From assembly GCA_013001485.1 (NCBI GenBank), contig JABDMN010000353.1, forward strand, positions 1 to 13,003: a stretch of 13,003 bases of DNA, read 5' to 3'. The position numbers and the translations under genes are program-made. Within the stretch, counting starts at the first letter, position 1, and each line of letters starts with the position of its first letter. Under the pieces are notes generated by a model, which saw only the letters and a program-made list of their open reading frames with translations, was not told the DNA's origin and ran no database searches. Shown piece by piece: positions 10,633-13,003 of the stretch. The stretch is from Acidimicrobiia bacterium. GTDB taxonomy: Bacteria; Actinomycetota; Acidimicrobiia; Spongiisociales; UBA5794.

Positions 10633-11112
10633 ATGCGGTCACTTGACCGAACAGATCGTGAGATCATCCGCCTTCTTCAAGAGAATGCACGGCGCTCGAA
10701 CAAGGAGCTTGCTGCTGCGATCGGCCTTGCTCCGTCGACATGTTCGGAGCGAGTGCGCCGCCTCGAGGATGCCGGTGTCTTTCGAGGGTTCCACGCCGAC
10801 GTCGACCCGGCTGTTCTCGGCATCAGCCTGCGTGCCATGGTGGCGGTACGGCTGTCACGTCACACGGCCCATGACGTCGACCAGTTCACTGATCGCGCTC
10901 GAGCCATGCCTGAGGTCGCACGGATGTGGCATGTCAGCGGCGCGAACGACTTCCTCATCGAAGTCGTCGTGCGCGACGCCGACCATCTGCGGCAATTGGC
11001 GGTGAGTGGATTCACGACGATGCCGGAGGTCGCCCACATCGAAACGGCTCTCGTGTTCACCGAGTCCGGCACGCCGACACTGCCCGACTTGACCCGGGCA
11101 GACGCTCGCTAG
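10633..11112 (+). CDS. Lrp/AsnC-family transcriptional regulator
   Basis: A 159-residue regulator with the standard two-part layout: an N-terminal winged helix-turn-helix (LDRTDREIIRLLQENARRS, then NKELAAAIGLAPSTCSERVRRLEDAGV, 4-49) and a C-terminal RAM/AsnC ligand-binding domain (about 66-142) with the VSGANDFLIEV motif (101-111) that lines the amino acid site. Such proteins form dimers and octamers and respond to amino acids. I choose ATG 10633 because GAAGGAG lies five bases upstream and the family N-terminus starts there; the frame extends to 9913 over the lyase, which is a shadow. It diverges from the lyase gene over 96 bases, so it probably controls it, perhaps sensing tyrosine (inference). 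Its TAG stop shares CTAG with the convergent NifU-domain gene. Confidence 0.93.
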   Translation: MRSLDRTDREIIRLLQENARRSNKELAAAIGLAPSTCSERVRRLEDAGVFRGFHADVDPAVLGISLRAMVAVRLSRHTAHDVDQFTDRARAMPEVARMWHVSGANDFLIEVVVRDADHLRQLAVSGFTTMPEVAHIETALVFTESGTPTLPDLTRADAR

Positions 11113-11423
11113 AGAGCTACGACCTCTGTGACGCCGGGGACGCGATCGGTGAGGATCCGCTCGATTCCTGCGGTGAGCGTCATCGTGGACATCGGGCACC
11201 CGCCACAGGCACCAACGAGCTGAAGTGTTACCCGCCCGTTCTCGGCAGAGAGCAGAACCAGGTCTCCCCCATCTGTTTGGAGCGCAGGCCGGATGTACTC
11301 GAGCGTCTCGTTGAGCACCTCCGCGTCGATCGGCTCTGCAGCCGCGTCGGCACCGGCCGGCTCAGGCTGTGCCTGAAGCGTCGGCAGATTCAGCGAAACG
11401 GTGGCTTTGATCTCGTCAGACAT
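11109..11423 (-). CDS. NifU-like C-terminal domain Fe-S protein
   Basis: A 104-residue protein with one NifU C-terminal domain, a scaffold or carrier that binds an Fe-S cluster between subunits. The domain starts near residue 33 (VLNETLEYIRPALQTDGGD, the DGGD turn at 51-54) and carries the cluster-binding C73-G-G-C76-P in GACGGCPMS. The first 30 residues are a low-complexity Ala/Pro/Glu extension. Length is similar to stand-alone Nfu proteins; no A-type or IscU-like N-terminal domain is present. It follows the nucleotidyltransferase-fold gene by 29 bases on the same strand, suggesting an operon. No clear Shine-Dalgarno is seen; a weak GACACT stands five bases before the ATG. It would act with the cysteine desulfurase encoded at 4190. 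Confidence 0.9.
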   Translation of the reverse strand: MSDEIKATVSLNLPTLQAQPEPAGADAAAEPIDAEVLNETLEYIRPALQTDGGDLVLLSAENGRVTLQLVGACGGCPMSTMTLTAGIERILTDRVPGVTEVVAL

Positions 11424-11452
11424 GGGTGAGTGTCAACCGCGCCGAAGCATCG

Positions 11453-12016
11453 TTATTCCGGTGCGGTGAGGCCAGTGTAGGGAGGGTCGATGCCCAACCG
11501 GGCCCCGGCGGCGGCGATATCGGAGGGGCCCACGATCTCGGCCAGGACTGCCGCCTTGGCAGGATCGATAGACCGATACACGAACACCCACTCCGCCGGA
11601 TCGGCAAGCGTCACCCGGTTCGAACCGATAGCGACCTCCAGCTCCGACACCGCTGTCAGGTCGACTCGGCGACCGTTGACATCAATCGCTGGGCCGCCCA
11701 TCACGTCGACGGAAACACCCGAAACGGAGCCTCGCATCCACCATGCATTGCGCCATATGGGGCCACCGGTCTCCATCTCGATGACATCGTCGAGGGTCGA
11801 CCGAAACGCTTCGAAGGCTTCTGAGTGGCACGTGATGTCGATGTCGGCAGGCTTCACGTCTCCGCCAAGCAAGGCAACCATCGTGCTGCCGGCGACTCCC
11901 CACGGGATCCCTTCGAGGTCGGCGGCCAGCGTTTCGAGCGCCCCTTCGAAATGATGGCTGAGGGGTCGGCCTATCGAGGAATCGTTTCGAGCCACGCCAG
12001 GATCATATGGCGCCAT
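11453..12016 (-). CDS. Putative nucleotidyltransferase-fold protein
   Basis: A 187-residue protein with features of the DNA polymerase beta-like nucleotidyltransferase superfamily. Counted from the ATG at 12016, GVAGSTMVALLGG (40-52) supplies the GS signature, DID at 58-60 supplies the first two metal-binding carboxylates, and D104 in VSVDVMGG is a fitting third. A hydrophobic helix-rich C-terminus follows. This pattern occurs in minimal nucleotidyltransferases, aminoglycoside nucleotidyltransferases and AbiEii-like toxins; none can be chosen here. No HEPN partner or antitoxin gene is next to it. An in-frame TTG at 12022 is an alternative start; neither has a well-spaced ribosome binding site. 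It precedes the NifU-domain gene by 29 bases and diverges from the kinase gene over 38 bases. Confidence 0.6.
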   Translation of the reverse strand: MAPYDPGVARNDSSIGRPLSHHFEGALETLAADLEGIPWGVAGSTMVALLGGDVKPADIDITCHSEAFEAFRSTLDDVIEMETGGPIWRNAWWMRGSVSGVSVDVMGGPAIDVNGRRVDLTAVSELEVAIGSNRVTLADPAEWVFVYRSIDPAKAAVLAEIVGPSDIAAAGARLGIDPPYTGLTAPE

Positions 12017-12041
12017 CCTCAAGAGGATTCGGCCTAGCGCC

Positions 12042-12054
12042 GATAACCATTGCT
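12042..12054 (+). promoter_or_regulatory. Weak candidate leaderless -10 element for the histidine kinase gene
   Basis: GATAAC (12042-12047) matches TATAAT at 4 of 6 positions but lacks the final T, and is seven bases from the ATG at 12055. No Shine-Dalgarno is seen. Placement fits the pattern at other genes; the sequence match alone is poor. Confidence 0.2.
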
Positions 12055-13003
12055 ATGTCGAAGAAGCGAGCGTTGTTCCACACGGCGCGATGGGCGATCG
12101 GCGGAGCCCTCTTCGGGTGCGTGTTCGTTCTCATTGCGTGGAGGGTCGGCGTCGCGAGCGTCGGCAACGTCACGTTCGACGAACTCCACCGCCAGATGCC
12201 GATCATGTTCATCGTCGACCTCGCCCCAACGGTGCTCGGGATTGCCGGAGCGCTCCTCGGGACCATGTACGGTCGCCTCCACCGAGCACAAGCGCGGACT
12301 CAGGCGCTTGCCGAGGAGATCGCAGCCACCTGGACCGCCGATCTGCAACGGGCCAACGGCGAGCTGGCGACAGCACTCGACCAACAGCAGCGTCTGTACT
12401 CGGCTGTCTCCCACGAACTGCGGACCCCGCTCACCTCGATCGTGGGGTACACACAGCTGGTCGAGACCATCGACGTCGCCCCGGTCGAAGCGTCTGAATA
12501 CGTCCACGAGATCTACCGGGCATCCAGCTTCCTCTTGCAGATGGTCAACGAGTTGCTCGAGGTCGCCAAGCTCTCAAAGACGGGCCTCACTGTCGCCCTC
12601 GAAGACATCGACTGCTGCTCGGTCGTCGAGAACGTTGTCAGCCTGCTTCGCCCGCTCGCGTCGGCCTCTGAGCTCGGCCTCGTGACTCAGGACTCGACCG
12701 GGCTGGAGTGTCGTGCCGACACGGTGCGGCTGCGCCAGACCATGACCAACCTCATCGCGAATGCCATCAAGTACTCGGACGGAGGGACGATCGTGGTCCG
12801 CTCGGCGCGCGTTGGCGACTCCATCGAGATCGAGGTGGTCGATCAGGGTCGGGGTATCGCGCCTGAAGACCTCGAACGCATCTTCGAACCGTTCACACAA
12901 ACCGACGATCGGGACGGGACAGATTCGACCGGCCTTGGCCTCGTCGTGAGCCGGATTCTGATCGACTCGATGGATGGGTCCCTCACGGCCCACTCATCAG
13001 GCC
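12055..13003 (+). CDS. Sensor histidine kinase (C-terminus cut by window edge)
   Basis: Membrane kinase of a two-component system; 316 residues are visible. Two membrane helices (about 13-29 and 51-71) flank a loop of about 20 residues, too short for a classical sensor domain. A charged, probably coiled-coil segment (75-115) leads to the HisKA domain with phospho-accepting H120 in SHELRTP. The HATPase domain has the N box NLIANAIKYS (232-241), G1 DQGRGIAP (263-270), F box FEPF (277-280) and G2 around STGLGL (291-296). Only the last part of the ATPase domain, or an attached domain, is missing. The ATG at 12055 is the only good start after the divergent gene. No response regulator is in view; one may follow beyond the edge. 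Confidence 0.93.
   Translation, partial: MSKKRALFHTARWAIGGALFGCVFVLIAWRVGVASVGNVTFDELHRQMPIMFIVDLAPTVLGIAGALLGTMYGRLHRAQARTQALAEEIAATWTADLQRANGELATALDQQQRLYSAVSHELRTPLTSIVGYTQLVETIDVAPVEASEYVHEIYRASSFLLQMVNELLEVAKLSKTGLTVALEDIDCCSVVENVVSLLRPLASASELGLVTQDSTGLECRADTVRLRQTMTNLIANAIKYSDGGTIVVRSARVGDSIEIEVVDQGRGIAPEDLERIFEPFTQTDDRDGTDSTGLGLVVSRILIDSMDGSLTAHSSG

Noticed and set aside
11453..12016. Toxin-antitoxin (MNT/HEPN or AbiE) system
   Set aside because: No HEPN or antitoxin partner is adjacent; the neighbours are a NifU-domain gene and a kinase.

Overview
The window is a GC-rich (about two-thirds G+C by eye), gene-dense stretch of a bacterial chromosome, most likely from an actinobacterium, possibly of the Acidimicrobiia type. 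The evidence is the iscS-mnmA...ligA order, which resembles the actinobacterial chromosome (in Mycobacterium iscS and mnmA lie shortly upstream of ligA), the strong G/C third-position bias, GTG starts, and several genes that appear to lack a 5' leader. Thirteen genes were identified by motif, plus one small pilin gene. No tRNA, rRNA, CRISPR array, insertion sequence or phage gene is visible, and no gene-free stretch exceeds about 130 bases.

Layout. Positions 1-1693 (-) hold the first 564 residues of NAD-dependent DNA ligase, cut by the left edge. Next is a lone 57-residue Flp-type prepilin on the + strand (1817-1990), with a near-consensus promoter covered by ACTAC/GTAGT half-sites. On the - strand lies a translationally coupled iscS-mnmA pair (4190-1987), a sulfur relay for tRNA 2-thiouridine. 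Then come an AHSA1-type START-fold protein (-), a zinc alcohol dehydrogenase (+), a membrane-anchored alpha/beta hydrolase (-) and a second START-fold protein (+). The block 10536-7414 (-) reads tyrosine phenol-lyase, MeaB GTPase and enoyl-CoA hydratase. An Lrp/AsnC regulator (+) diverges from the lyase. A nucleotidyltransferase-fold protein and a NifU-domain protein follow (-). A sensor histidine kinase (+) runs off the right edge.

How the genes fit together. IscS supplies persulfide sulfur to MnmA, and the NifU-domain protein points to Fe-S assembly in the same sulfur economy. The lyase plus adjacent regulator looks like a tyrosine-responsive catabolic unit. MeaB and the hydratase suggest acyl-CoA metabolism that uses a B12-dependent mutase encoded elsewhere. 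The rest is ordinary housekeeping or accessory metabolism.

The most interesting signals are small-scale. They are the half-site array over the orphan pilin promoter, a recurrent -10-like hexamer 6-7 bases before start codons that lack a ribosome binding site, two convergent gene pairs that share one CTAG as both stop codons, a LigA zinc finger missing one cysteine, and a tyrosine phenol-lyase paired with an Lrp-type regulator. I see no convincing undescribed multi-gene system.
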